The translations under genes and the position numbers were made by a program. DNA of 64,000 nucleotides, taken from contig CM057456.1 of the NCBI GenBank assembly GCA_016271365.2, positions 167,603,501 to 167,667,500 of the forward strand. Reading direction: 5' to 3'. The notes under the pieces were generated by a model. The model did no database searches. It saw only the letters and a program-made list of their open reading frames with translations, and was not told the origin of the DNA. Source of the stretch: Neoceratodus forsteri. Its lineage: Eukaryota; Chordata; Ceratodontiformes; Ceratodontidae. Positions within the stretch are counted from its first letter, which is position 1; each line of letters starts with the position of its first letter. Of this stretch, positions 55,690 through 64,000 are shown one piece after another.

Positions 55690-56130
55690 AATAAACATTA
55701 CGGTTGAGCCCTAACTTCCCACACACATCCTGCATTCCCATCCTCCACAGATTGACAGACAATGGAGAGTGCCATTGGGATCATGTGGCCCGACTCTCAC
55801 CCCGGTCCATGTGTAAGCAGGTTGACATGCTACAGAAATGGAGAATGAGGTGAGATTTAGGCCTCACAACTCCAGTGGCACACCCCAGCGTCTGTCAAGT
55901 CTGTGGAGGATGGGAGTGCGGGGTGTGTGTGGGGGGGTTAGGGACTCAACCCTAATGTTTCATTTCCATACTTTTTTCACATTAATACTGAATGATGCAT
56001 TAAACACAGTTTTTTGCCGTGGAGTTCCTTACTTTTTGAAAAAGTGTACTATAACTACTAAAAACATATATTGGTGGGAACACAGGGCCCACCATCTTGC
56101 CCATTTCTGCATTACAATATGAATCTGTGG
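55690..56130. repeat. AACCCTAA-motif repeat family member
   Basis: ggttgagccctaacttccca (55702) is inverted by gttagggactcaaccctaat (55935), giving a loop of about 200 bp. Then actgaatgatgcattaaaca and gtggagttccttactttttg (56013) follow the layout also seen at 54760-54815 and 58030-58110. Confidence 0.55.
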
Positions 56131-56139
56131 GAGCATAGT

Positions 56140-56780
56140 TACAGGGCCTTACAGCAACCCTATAGGCCACTGAATGCCTGTAACAGTAATTTGTCCATAT
56201 CTTTGGAACCATAACATCTAGAAAAAAAATTCAAGTGTCATTGTAACCATGACAGTGAGTAGTTCATGCAGCTATCAATGACCATACCCATATCTAACAT
56301 CATTTCTGAGATATGGACACCGAAATGCACTGCACAGGCACTCTTTGAACCATTGTCACAGTAATTTGACAATACGTCATGAACCATGCAACCTACAAAA
56401 GAAATTCCACTCCAGGCTTACTGTGTAGTTTAAAATCTTGTTCCAGTGGCATAGTGGCTAAGCTGCCAGTAGCGAAAAGTCTGTATCTCGCTTCGTTTCC
56501 AAGACAATGGCTCCGAAAGTTGTGACACAGACCGCAATGTAATCCTATGGGAAAAACATCAACTACGTCATTGAATATTTCTGCCATCAATTAATTCCCC
56601 AAAACCCTGCAAATTTCAAATAAAAAGACCAAACCATTATTGAGATATGCAATTTTAAAGTTTTTAAACCTTTAAAAAATGTTCGGCAGTGAGAAATTCT
56701 TTGGCCATGAGCAGACATCTGGTCATCACTAGGGTTCTCTGGTCTTCCCCAGGATTCTCCGGTCTTCCCTATGGACATCT
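56140..56780. other. No recognised feature
   Basis: Low-similarity AT-rich DNA. No domain or RNA gene seen. Confidence 0.4.
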
Positions 56781-56784
56781 GGTC

Positions 56785-57655
56785 ATGAAAATCTGGCTTT
56801 CTGGTCGTCCCCTCGTGGATGAAGCTCAAGGCTGAAAATTGTCTCACAACTGAAGAATTTGCAGGCTTTTGGTGGAAAAAACATTAGCGAGTCACAAACA
56901 AAGAACTTTAAATTTTAAAACTTTATTTTTTGACAACACCGAAGCAAACCAAAGACATGGCTCAACAGAGGGGATCCCCCTGAGTAAAACCCATTCCTCA
57001 TTTGCCCCCAAAGTCACCCGTGGAGAAAAGTACAACATTTTTTCAGTCAGAAAGCTGAAAACATTAGCTGGCCTTGTACCACGCTGGCAATCCAGGTTTG
57101 GGAATGAGCCAGGGTCATCAGAGGCCAGTGGGGAGGAGAGGATGTGAGACGCTGCCAGCTGGCAGTGCTTAGCCTTGGGAGGTGAACCTCAGCTCTCTCG
57201 GATCTTGACCGCCCCCTGGTGGAGGCCAGAGGGATGGTGTCACTCATGAGGAGCTGTGATGTTAGGTCAATGGGGAGGGAAGAACAGACCCGGTCTGGAG
57301 CTGTGGTGTGCATGTGTGCCTCCACGCACATGCGCCACCGCTTCTGGGACTCCCGGGTAGTAGCCACAGGAGAAAATGGAGAAATCTTGGGGGCTGATGT
57401 GGATGATGCACCCGGACTGACTCTGGGTTCTGCTGGGGCATGCATGGCACTAGAAGCCCCCAAAGGACCCCTAGTTTGGTAGACTCGGTGACGCTGAAGT
57501 CGACCCGACACAGGAGGATAAATACAACAGATTAAAAAAAAACTGAAAACAAGATTGTGGCTCTCACTAACAAAAAATTTCTCACTGCAGAAGATTTTCT
57601 GCCCTGAACATGCAAAATCTTCAGCCATGAGGGGATGACCAGATAGCCAGATTGC
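56785..57655. mobile_element. Inverted-repeat-flanked unit carrying an open frame
   Basis: The left end aaatctggctttctggtcgt plus cccctcgtggatgaa (56786-56821) is mirrored on the right by ttcagccatgaggggatgac plus cagatagccagatt (57619-57652). The arms are about 34 bp with a few mismatches. In between is a GC-richer segment with a 193-codon open frame. No target duplication was recognised. Confidence 0.55.
57047..57628 (-). CDS. Unassigned 193-codon open frame inside inverted repeats
   Basis: A minus-strand ATG-initiated frame covering most of the unit at 56785-57655. It has a Ser/Pro/Ala-rich middle (PVSGRLQRHRVYQTRGPLGA), ESQKRWRMCVEAHMHTTAPD and a basic RGRSRSERAEVHLPR stretch. A short hydrophobic run near residues 25-38 (LVFSFFLICCIYPP) could be chance. 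No recognised domain and no known homolog comes to mind. The opposite strand has shorter frames, including EVDPTQEDKYNRLKKN in the plus direction, which also looks protein-like, so the coding strand is uncertain. Treat as hypothetical and possibly non-coding. Confidence 0.2.
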   Translation of the reverse strand: MAEDFACSGQKIFCSEKFFVSESHNLVFSFFLICCIYPPVSGRLQRHRVYQTRGPLGASSAMHAPAEPRVSPGASSTSAPKISPFSPVATTRESQKRWRMCVEAHMHTTAPDRVCSSLPIDLTSQLLMSDTIPLASTRGRSRSERAEVHLPRLSTASWQRLTSSPPHWPLMTLAHSQTWIASVVQGQLMFSAF

Positions 57656-57949
57656 CTTTCTTTTTTCGCAAAATATACATATACATTTTCCCAGAGGATA
57701 TAATGGGAAATTAAAAGTTTAATAACTTTTGAATGGGTCAATATGTTTTCACCAAACCAATGCTGGCATTTTCCTTGGTGCAAGCTCTTTCCACATCCCA
57801 AGTTTTCAACCAATAGACTGCATGGTATCCATGGAACCCCATGGGCAAAAAACACGAAAAAGTGGCAAAAAGTGCATTATTTGGCACTTTGCTGTGCAAA
57901 AACCATACATGTGTGAAGAAGCAGAGGTATAGGAGAATGGGGTGAGAGT

Positions 57950-58125
57950 TAGGACCGACGACCCCAACGCGCACCCCGATGCCAGTTGGGGGGGTCCAAG
58001 AGGGGCTTTCAACCCTAACTCCGAATTTCCTTGCTTTTGTCACTGTAGAACAACCCTAACTAATGCATTAAATGGAGTTTTTGTCCTCTAATTTCCCTTC
58101 TTTTTTAGAATGATAAAGAGAAATA
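57950..58125. repeat. AACCCTAA-motif repeat family member
   Basis: ctttcaaccctaactccgaa (58006), aaccctaactaatgcattaa (58045) and gagtttttgtcctctaattt follow the order of the segments at 54710-54820 and 55930-56050. Confidence 0.55.
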
Positions 58126-58129
58126 GTGA

Positions 58130-59065
58130 ATGTAATGCGGCGGCGGGAGCCCTGTGCTCCCACCATGTGATGTCTTGTGACACAGTAACAGGAACAGCAA
58201 TGCAAACAGAAGAGTGAACAGTGACTCACATGGTAATGCAAACATAAATTGTAAAGAAAACGGCAATAGAAATGCAAGTGCAAAGTGATGTCGAAGTGAA
58301 CAGTGATGCAAACAGACATTGAAGTGCATACAGAAATGCAACTGGTAATGCGAACAGTGATGGCAGTGGTATTTTAAATGGAAATGTTAAGTGTCACAGC
58401 AAAAAGAATGCAAAAGGGAACAGAAATGGCAACGTGAATGCAAGCGCACACGTAAACGCAAACCATAATGCACACAGGCATGGTACCGCAATTGTAAATG
58501 CAAATGATAAAGTTAAGATGAAGAATAACACCAAAGGAAAGAGAAACGGAAATGGTAACAGAAGCACATATGGAAACGTAAACCGAAACAAGCATGGGCA
58601 CAGTACCACAATTGTAAACGCAAATGGTAACGGTAACAGCAACAATAACAGCAAAGGAAACAGAAGCAGAAAAAGAAATGCAAGTGCATATGGAAATACA
58701 AACCGTAATGGCACATGGGCACAGTAACTCAATTGCAAACGCAAATGGTAACAGCAAGGAAGATGCAAAAACGGAAGAGAAACGGAAACGCAAATGAAAG
58801 GGCTGCCGGAAACGCAAATGGCAATGTGCACGGTGATGCAAACAAAAATGCAAACAGAAAGAGTAGTGAAAATGCAAATGGTAACAGTAACAAAAACGCA
58901 AGCAGAAAGAGTAGTGGAAATGCAAATGGTAACTAACGAAAACGCAAGCATGAACGACAATGCAAAGGGTAATGCACATGGTGGCATACACGGGAATGGT
59001 AATGCAAACGGGGACATAAATGCAAGTGGAAACAGTAACTGTAACAGTAACAGAAGCACACACCC
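58130..59065. repeat. Cryptic AAY/GCA-type repeat with about 120-bp higher-order units
   Basis: Purine-rich plus strand made of variants of aatgcaaatggtaac and gaaacgcaaa. The block attgtaaacgcaaat or close variants starts at 58491, 58611 and 58732 (periods 120 and 121), and gagtagtg recurs 48 bp apart (58861, 58909). Because stops are rare in this composition, long frames stay open: minus 240 codons at 58374-59096 and 229 at 58394-59083, plus 97 and 113 codons on the other strand. The proteins would be Phe/His/Cys-rich or Asn/Lys-rich low complexity. I consider them repeat shadows. Confidence 0.75.
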
Positions 59066-59129
59066 AAGATCTACCATGCCCAATCATGCGTACCAAATTT
59101 CAGGCAGATCTCTTGAACGGTGGCAAAGT

Positions 59130-59290
59130 TATTAAGGTGTGAAATTTGACCCTTTAACCTTAAAAGTGCTACTCAACCCTAACTACAGTAGCACTACCAT
59201 GCTACCATTATATATATATATATATAATACTGGCATGGTAGCACCAGTATAGTTAGGGTTGAATGCACAGTTCTATGTTAAAGCCACATT
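59130..59290. repeat. Inverted repeat around a (TA)n core with CCCTAA-bearing arms
   Basis: actcaaccctaactacagta and gcactaccatgctacca are mirrored by tggcatggtagcacc and gtatagttagggttga across a central tatatata run at 59209-59226. Confidence 0.8.
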
Positions 59291-59294
59291 TTTG

Positions 59295-60075
59295 AACCTT
59301 AATAACTTTAAAATCGGTCAACTTGTTTACATGAAATTTGGCATGCATAATCTCTAGGGGCACATCACTTGATGTACCTCATTTTGTGTGAATCTGTTGC
59401 ATGATGTTTGAGATATAGAGTGTCAAAAATCCTAAACTGGCCATGTATTTGCCATATTTTTCTACAGTTGATTTTAAATTTTCAGGGCAGAAAGCCTTTG
59501 CCTCACACATGTGCCTTTTGAAGGTTTGGTGAAAAAATATTATTCTATTTAAAAGTTATGCAAATTTGAGATTTCTTATTATTTCCTATGGAAAAAGTTA
59601 GATGTTCTACAGAAAAATACTTTTCTTTTCACAGGAGGTACTACATTTGTTCATGTAGGGTCACATAGAGCCTAATTTGTTTTTGCAGAGCTCACTGTTT
59701 TTCACAGGAGCGATTTTCATTTTGCATGTAGGATCACATAGAGCCTGCTGTAGTGTTGCAGAGCTCTGTTGTGTCTGCCATCTTGTTTTCTCATTAGCGA
59801 GAGAGAAAATTAGGGAAACAAGTAAAACTAAATGTAATATAAAAAAGACACATCAGAACTTAGCTAAACAGGACCTGCTTAGCTAGATTCTGATCTTTTT
59901 TGAAAATACTAGCCACAAACAGCTTTTGAAGGAAATCAAAATCCCGTGTACCAAGGTTAGTGAGAGGACCACTTCTGCCACATTCTCTGTATGAGAACAG
60001 TGGGATTTTCTTGACTTGTGTTGCCACAGCTTGAACTGGTGCTGCTGAAGGCACTTTCAACTGTGTGCTGCCATT
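59295..60075. other. No recognised gene
   Basis: AT-rich, with a local duplication: catgtagggtcacatagagcc (59659) and catgtaggatcacatagagcc (59724), 65 bp apart. No domain found. Confidence 0.5.
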
Positions 60076-60079
60076 TCCC

Positions 60080-60567
60080 TGATGTCTAGTGGCACCCCAA
60101 CCCTTCCATATCTTTCCCTGTTTTGTAGTACCACCACCTACCCTCTGAGTCTCATAGTTTTATTTATTTTATATATATTCTGATACCAGAATGCCCACCA
60201 CCTGTGTCAGATGCTCCAGTTGCAGCCCCTTCTGTTTAATATGTGCAGACATCGGGTGGCCCAATCCCTTTGTTGGCATCACATGCCTCCACCCCCCTCA
60301 GCAGTAAGGGACACTAGGGTGCTCACTCCCAGTGTCCACAAATATATATTTCCTCTGTAAATGTGAAAAGAAAACAGTCCCCCAACACCTTTTTGTTGTC
60401 CTGAAAACAAAATGGTCCCTCATCATCCCCACCATCCCCCTCCCCATCCCGACTCTCCCACTGGGCATGCATCACCCCACCCCCCATCCTATACTTACCT
60501 CCATAGGTCATGCACTGTTATCTTCTATAGACCGTGACAGGATCACTGTCTTCTATTAACTGGATAT
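60080..60567 (+). mobile_element. Composite dispersed repeat, copy D
   Basis: Contains gggtggcccaatccc (60254) and agggtgctcactcccagtgt (60312) minisatellite-like units, then tcatccccaccatccccctc and tatacttacctccataggtc (60490) with cttctatagaccgtgacagg. These correspond to 18975-19360 of copy A. It is cut by the foldback at 60570. Confidence 0.6.
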
Positions 60568-60569
60568 TT

Positions 60570-61060
60570 GATGATTAAAAATGTGGTGTGTGCGAAAATA
60601 GGTATAGCTTATTTCACACATGCTGCATTTTTGAAAATCATATATTCAGTTGCAGTCAAGGATAATTGAGACATTTGATAAATAATGAAAAAAACTGTGT
60701 GTTAACTGTAGTTCTTCTGTGGCACGGAGGACAAGGTACATGGCTGCACACCCAGGGGTCCTGGTTTCAAAACCAGTCTTTCCATATTTTTTTCAACCTA
60801 CAATGAAGGCAAAACCAAAAAAAATGAGGGTGGGATGGTTTTGAATCTAGGCCCCATGAGCTTGTAGTTGTGTGCCATGTCCTCTGCTCCACAGGAGAAG
60901 CACAACAGAAAAGGTGCTTTTTCTTTACTTATCAATGTTGTCAATGACATGCTTGGCCTGATCACAAGTGGATGTAAATGCGTGAAAGTGTGGTATGTGC
61001 AAAACTAGGCATAGCCTATTTTCACACATAACACACTTTCGAATATTAACCATCCACTTG
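60570..61060. mobile_element. Foldback element with hairpin ends and paired tRNA-like segments
   Basis: An imperfect palindrome of about 490 bp centred near 60810. Each end is itself a hairpin: gtgtgtgcgaaaatagg (60585) with cttatttcacacatgc, and gtggtatgtgcaaaactagg (60991) with cctattttcacacataacac. Inner arms pair ttcttctgtggcacggagga (60712) with the inverse at 60880-60900. Both inner arms contain a B-box-like ggtttcaaaacc or ggttttgaatc. It separates composite repeat copies D and E. Confidence 0.6.
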
Positions 61061-61984
61061 TGGCCAAACATGCACATAATTGACAGCCCCAAAGACCCTT
61101 CTGTAGGTTGCTGACATCAGAGAGAACAATCCCTGTGTTGGCAGTAGAAGCCCCCCTTCCCCAGCAGTGTGGGACTCTGGTGATTCCACTCCCACTGTCC
61201 TGAGATATGTATCCCCCCCAGCAGTGTGGGCACTGGGGAGCCCACTTCCAGTGCCCTGAGACATCTATCCCCCTCCAGCAGTGTGGGACACTTGGGAGGC
61301 AACTTCCAGTGTCCCGAGACATGTATCACCCCCGCCAGCAGTGTGGGATATTGGGGAGCCCACTCCCAGTGTCCCAAAATGTGATTTTTTAAAACCTGTA
61401 AGAAAAGAAAAACAGTCCCCTAATCTCTTTTTTTACCCTGTAAAAAAGAAAAATAAAAAGGTCCCTTGTCATCCCTGCCATCCCCCTTCCCTCTCCTCAA
61501 CCTCCCACTGATCAACCACCACCCCACACACCCCCTTACCCTATTCTTACCTCTGGAGGTCACCCACTGTCATCTTCTGTGGACCAGGACAAGTCCGCAC
61601 AAAGGAATCAAGAAAAGTGCTGTATACTGTATTTCAATGGCATTTTGAACTTATGTTGATATCTTTGCCATTTTTATGTATTTTTTCACCAAATTTTCAA
61701 TGTGGGCTTTTTAGGACCCCACCTCATGAACACTGTCACAGTCATTTTCTTAATTGGGCCTGGAAAGTGATTTTGTGGTCACTGTGTGAAATCACCTTTT
61801 GGCACTTATTAAAGAAAGGACAGTGCCAGTGTTTATGAGGTGGGGTCCCAAAAAAGTCTACTTTGAAAAATTGGTGAAAAAAAATCCTAAAAATGGCAGA
61901 GTTATGAGCATTCATTGACATTTTTCTATGCACACGTGTAACTTTGGTAATTTTTAATATTTTGACTCCAAATTGGGGTGAGGA
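61060..61984 (+). mobile_element. Composite dispersed repeat, copy E, left part
   Basis: Minisatellite (61140-61390), then tcatccctgccatccccc, ttcttacctctggaggtcac (61545), catcttctgtggaccagg (61572), then a 297-type monomer (ttcaatgtgggctttttagg at 61697, gtgtgaaatcacctttt at 61783, ttggtgaaaaaaaatcct). It continues after the CR1 fragment at 62699. Confidence 0.62.
61140..61390 (+). repeat. 57-60-bp minisatellite, 4 units
   Basis: agcagtgtggg starts at 61163, 61220, 61277 and 61337. Each unit continues with a ggagcccactcccagtg variant and cctgagacat. Probably the expanded form of the gggtgcccaatcccc units of the composite repeat. Confidence 0.9.
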
Positions 61985-62698
61985 TATAGCATGCACCAAG
62001 CAGGAAAGGGATCTTGGGGTTATTATCTCTGATAATCACAAGGTAGGGAAACAGTGTGACAAGGCAGCAGGTAAAGCAAATAGGATGCTGGGATGCATAG
62101 GCAGGGACATCACCAGCAGGAAAAGGGAGGTCATAATGCCATAATACAAGACACTAGTGAGTCCCCACCTGAAGTACAGTGTATAGTTCTGGGGGCCTTA
62201 CCTACGTAAGGATGTAGATAGGGTAGAGAAGGTTCAGAGGAGGGCAACAAAGATGGTACATGGATTGCATCACAAGTCCTATGAATATGTACTCCCTGGA
62301 GGAGAAGAGGGAGAGAGGGGATATGATAGAGACATAAACATATCTTACAGGGAGGAAAAGAGTGCAGGAATACACTATTTTTCAGTGAAAAAGGTGTTCA
62401 AGGACTAGAGGGCATGGGATGAAGTTGGAGGAAGAGCGATTCAGAGGAAAAATGAGGAAGAAGTTCTTCACAGAATGGATGGTGGACAAGTGGAACACCC
62501 TGCCAGAGGAAGTAGTGGGGGATGAAACAATCACGGGATTTAAGAATGCATGGGATAGATATAAGGGAATTCTGGAGGTCAGGGATAAGAGGCAACAGAC
62601 TTCTAGGAAAACATAAAGTGAACTTACAAGCTCAAATGGGCAGACTGGGTGGGCCGTAGGCCCTTATCTGCTGACAGTGTCTATGTGTCTATGTATCT
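61985..62698 (+). pseudogene. CR1-like LINE 3' end
   Basis: Starts part-way through ORF2: KQERDLGVIISDNHKVGKQC, GKANRMLGCIGRDITSRKRE, VSPHLKYSV, KVQRRATKMVHGLHHKSYEY in shifting frames, then KKFFTEWMVDKWNTLPEEVV (62460-62520) and the tail gggcagactgggtgggccgt with ccttatctgctgacagtgtc. Several stops. Inserted in the monomer part of composite copy E. Confidence 0.9.
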
Positions 62699-63150
62699 AA
62701 TTTTCAACAGCCATTTTTTCACACCACCTCAGGAACAGTATAGCTGTAATTTTTCACGTCCTGCCAAAATGTGTTTTGGCACCTGTGGCATGGAATGGCA
62801 TTTTGGTACGGCTTTTAAATTTTTTTACATATGGGGTTTGTGAAGTGGAGTCCTAAGAAGACTATGTTGAAAATTTGTGGTGAAAATATGAAAAAATGCC
62901 AAAGGTATGACCATTCATTCCAATTTCACTTTGCCCGCTCATAACTTTGGAAATGTTAAATATTTTTACCCCAGACTTTCAACATAGCCTTTCTATTGCC
63001 CCACTTCATAATATGTCACAGTTGTCATTTTTTAAGTCCTGGCCAAACTGTGTTTTTGCATCTGTGCAATGGCATTGCAGTTGTGCAGAATTATGTTTTG
63101 GTGGGGATTTGAAAATTTTGTCTGCCGGATACATGAGGTGGGGTAATAAG
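62699..63150 (+). mobile_element. Composite dispersed repeat, copy E, right part
   Basis: Monomer sequence resumes with attttcaacagccatttttt, acaccacctcaggaacagta, ctgccaaaatgtgttttggc, then ctatgttgaaaatttgtggt and a second unit (ctttcaacatagcctttc at 62975). Ends at the next LINE near 63150. Confidence 0.62.
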
Positions 63151-63194
63151 ATAGGATCTGGTAGGTTGGCTTCAATGCCAAGAAATGCAAAGTA

Positions 63195-63590
63195 ATGCAT
63201 ATTGGAGCCAAGATTCCTAGGACAGAGTACTACCTGGGTGGAGTCCTAGTATCTGCATTAGAGGAGGAGAAGAAGGTCCTGGGAATAATGATCACTAGTG
63301 ACCTGAAGAACTCCACGCAGTGCAAGAAAGTAGCAGCAAAGGCAAACAAGATGCTGGGATGCATATCTAGGGGGATTAGTAGTAGGAGAGATGAGGTTAT
63401 ACTTCCCTTGTACAGGTCACTGGTAAGGCCGCATCTAGAGTATGGAGTTCAGTTCTGGTGCCCACTCCTCAGAAAGGACATTAACCTGCTGGAGAAGGTC
63501 CAGACTAGAGCTACAAAGATGATAGATGGTCAGCAGGGTAAGGCACACGATGTGAGGTTGAGGGCACTGAACATGTACTCACTGGAAGAC

Positions 63591-63625
<35 letters not shown>

Positions 63626-63932
63626 CATGATTGGGACTTTCAAGTACTTGAAAGGGATAAATATGGTTGATAAGGAGAGTCTCTTTAAGCTGAATGGTGA
63701 TCATAACATGAGGGGGCACAGTCTTAAGCTGGAGGGTGGGATGTTTAGGCGGGAGGTCAGAAAGCTTTTCTTCACAGAGAGGATGGTGGACACTTTGAAT
63801 GAGCTGCAAGAAGAGGCAATCCCATTGAAGACAGAGGTGAGCTTTAAGAGAGGCTGGCAGAGGTATAAGGGAAGGGTAAGTGTCATGGGTATGGAGGTTA
63901 GGAGGAGTAAGGAGATGGGGCAGGGACAGTAG
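63195..63932 (+). CDS. CR1-like ORF2 C-terminal part, open
   Basis: A 245-codon open frame. Blocks: EKKVLGIMITSDLKNSTQCK, AKANKMLGCISRGISSRRDE, VILPLYRSLVRPHLEYGVQF, EKVQTRATKMID, YSLEDRR, then an Arg-Glu repeat encoded by a (GA)n expansion, FKYLKGINMVDKESLFKL, NMRGHSLKLEGGMFRREVRK and LFFTERMVDTLNEL. This is the RT thumb and C-terminal region downstream of the FADD box. The palm and endonuclease are missing, so it cannot act alone. The absence of stops suggests youth. The displayed ATG at 63195 is only the first in frame and not a natural start. Confidence 0.85.
63593..63621. repeat. (GA)n microsatellite within LINE coding sequence
   Basis: About 14 GA units lie inside the open frame and encode an RERERE run where other copies have a short RR/KRE segment. 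Confidence 0.95.
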
Positions 63933-64000
63933 CTCAAGCTGTGGACCCAGCAACATGAGCACACTTGATTGACCAAATGGCCTTCTTCTTCTGCTGGCTT

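Larger units (their letters stand above)
63150..64000 (+). mobile_element. CR1-like LINE 3' end, different subfamily, runs off window
   Basis: Begins within ORF2 (GLVGWLQCQEMQSN corresponds to a shifted form of the WQLGFNAKKCKV block) and holds an intact frame (63195-63932). The 3' UTR differs from the other copies: gaccaaatggccttcttctt near 63972 instead of gcccatccagtctgccc. This indicates a second CR1-like subfamily. Confidence 0.9.

Noticed and set aside
55398..55694. 98-codon Tyr/Ile-repeat frame
   Set aside because: Simple read-through of the TA microsatellite.
58045..58060. Interstitial telomere repeat
   Set aside because: AACCCTAAC occurs singly, not as tandem TTAGGG units.
58374..59096. 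240-codon minus-strand frame as a membrane protein
   Set aside because: Hydrophobic look is produced by the short-motif repeat; overlapping frames are equally open on both strands.

Overview
The window is eukaryotic, transposon-dominated DNA. It is AT-rich, has no operon-like gene layout, no rRNA and no complete tRNA gene. I could not assign any exon of an intact host gene. The repeat mixture points to a non-mammalian vertebrate: CR1-like LINEs with an ORF1 esterase, L2-like LINE remnants, a Ty3/Gypsy element whose gag resembles the vertebrate PNMA family, a hAT transposase resembling vertebrate KIAA1586, and tRNA-derived SINEs. An amphibian or reptile is my guess. The species call is inference only.

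Layout, left to right. 0.5-1.1 kb: CR1-like RT fragment. 2.1-11.2 kb: a complete minus-strand LTR retrotransposon (LTRs about 1.88 kb, TGTAAC/GTTACA ends, 4-bp target duplication) with a decayed PNMA-like gag and a pol lacking protease. 11.3-13.3 kb: G/T-rich degenerate tandem repeats. 14.54-15.0 kb: palindromic TTAA-flanked MITE. 15.6-18.3 kb: decayed hAT transposase. 18.65-20.55 kb: first copy of an unusual composite repeat (hairpin ends, minisatellite, 297-bp tandem monomers). 20.9-23.4 kb: SINE and repeat remnants. 23.7-24.7 kb: minisatellite and a tandem duplication. 25.2-26.6 kb: decayed Crypton-type tyrosine recombinase. 27.2 kb: large hairpin. 28.7-31.4 kb: three-level nest (LINE endonuclease, then a hAT-like element, then a SINE-like insert). 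35.1-36.8 kb: composite repeat in inverse orientation. 38.1-39.4 kb: L2-like LINE.

40.1-44.1 kb holds the composite repeat again, split by a 2.6-kb CR1-like LINE. 44.1-49.0 kb and 54.4-59.3 kb carry a second complex repeat family with internal inverted copies. Between them lies a nearly full-length minus-strand CR1-like LINE (49.05-54.36 kb), itself interrupted twice. 55.5 kb is a TA microsatellite. 56.8-57.7 kb is an inverted-repeat-flanked unit with a 193-codon open frame. 58.1-59.1 kb is a cryptically repetitive stretch open on both strands. 60.1-63.15 kb is a further composite-repeat copy hosting a foldback and a CR1 3' end. The window ends inside a CR1-like LINE 3' end with an intact 245-codon frame.

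Nearly all coding sequence is broken, so nothing here works as a pathway. The region reads as a layered record of insertions. The most notable items are the PNMA-gag retrotransposon, the Crypton remnant with its catalytic residues still visible, and the composite hairpin/297-bp-monomer element present in several copies on both strands. Coordinates for repeat edges are by eye. No alignment or database search was run.
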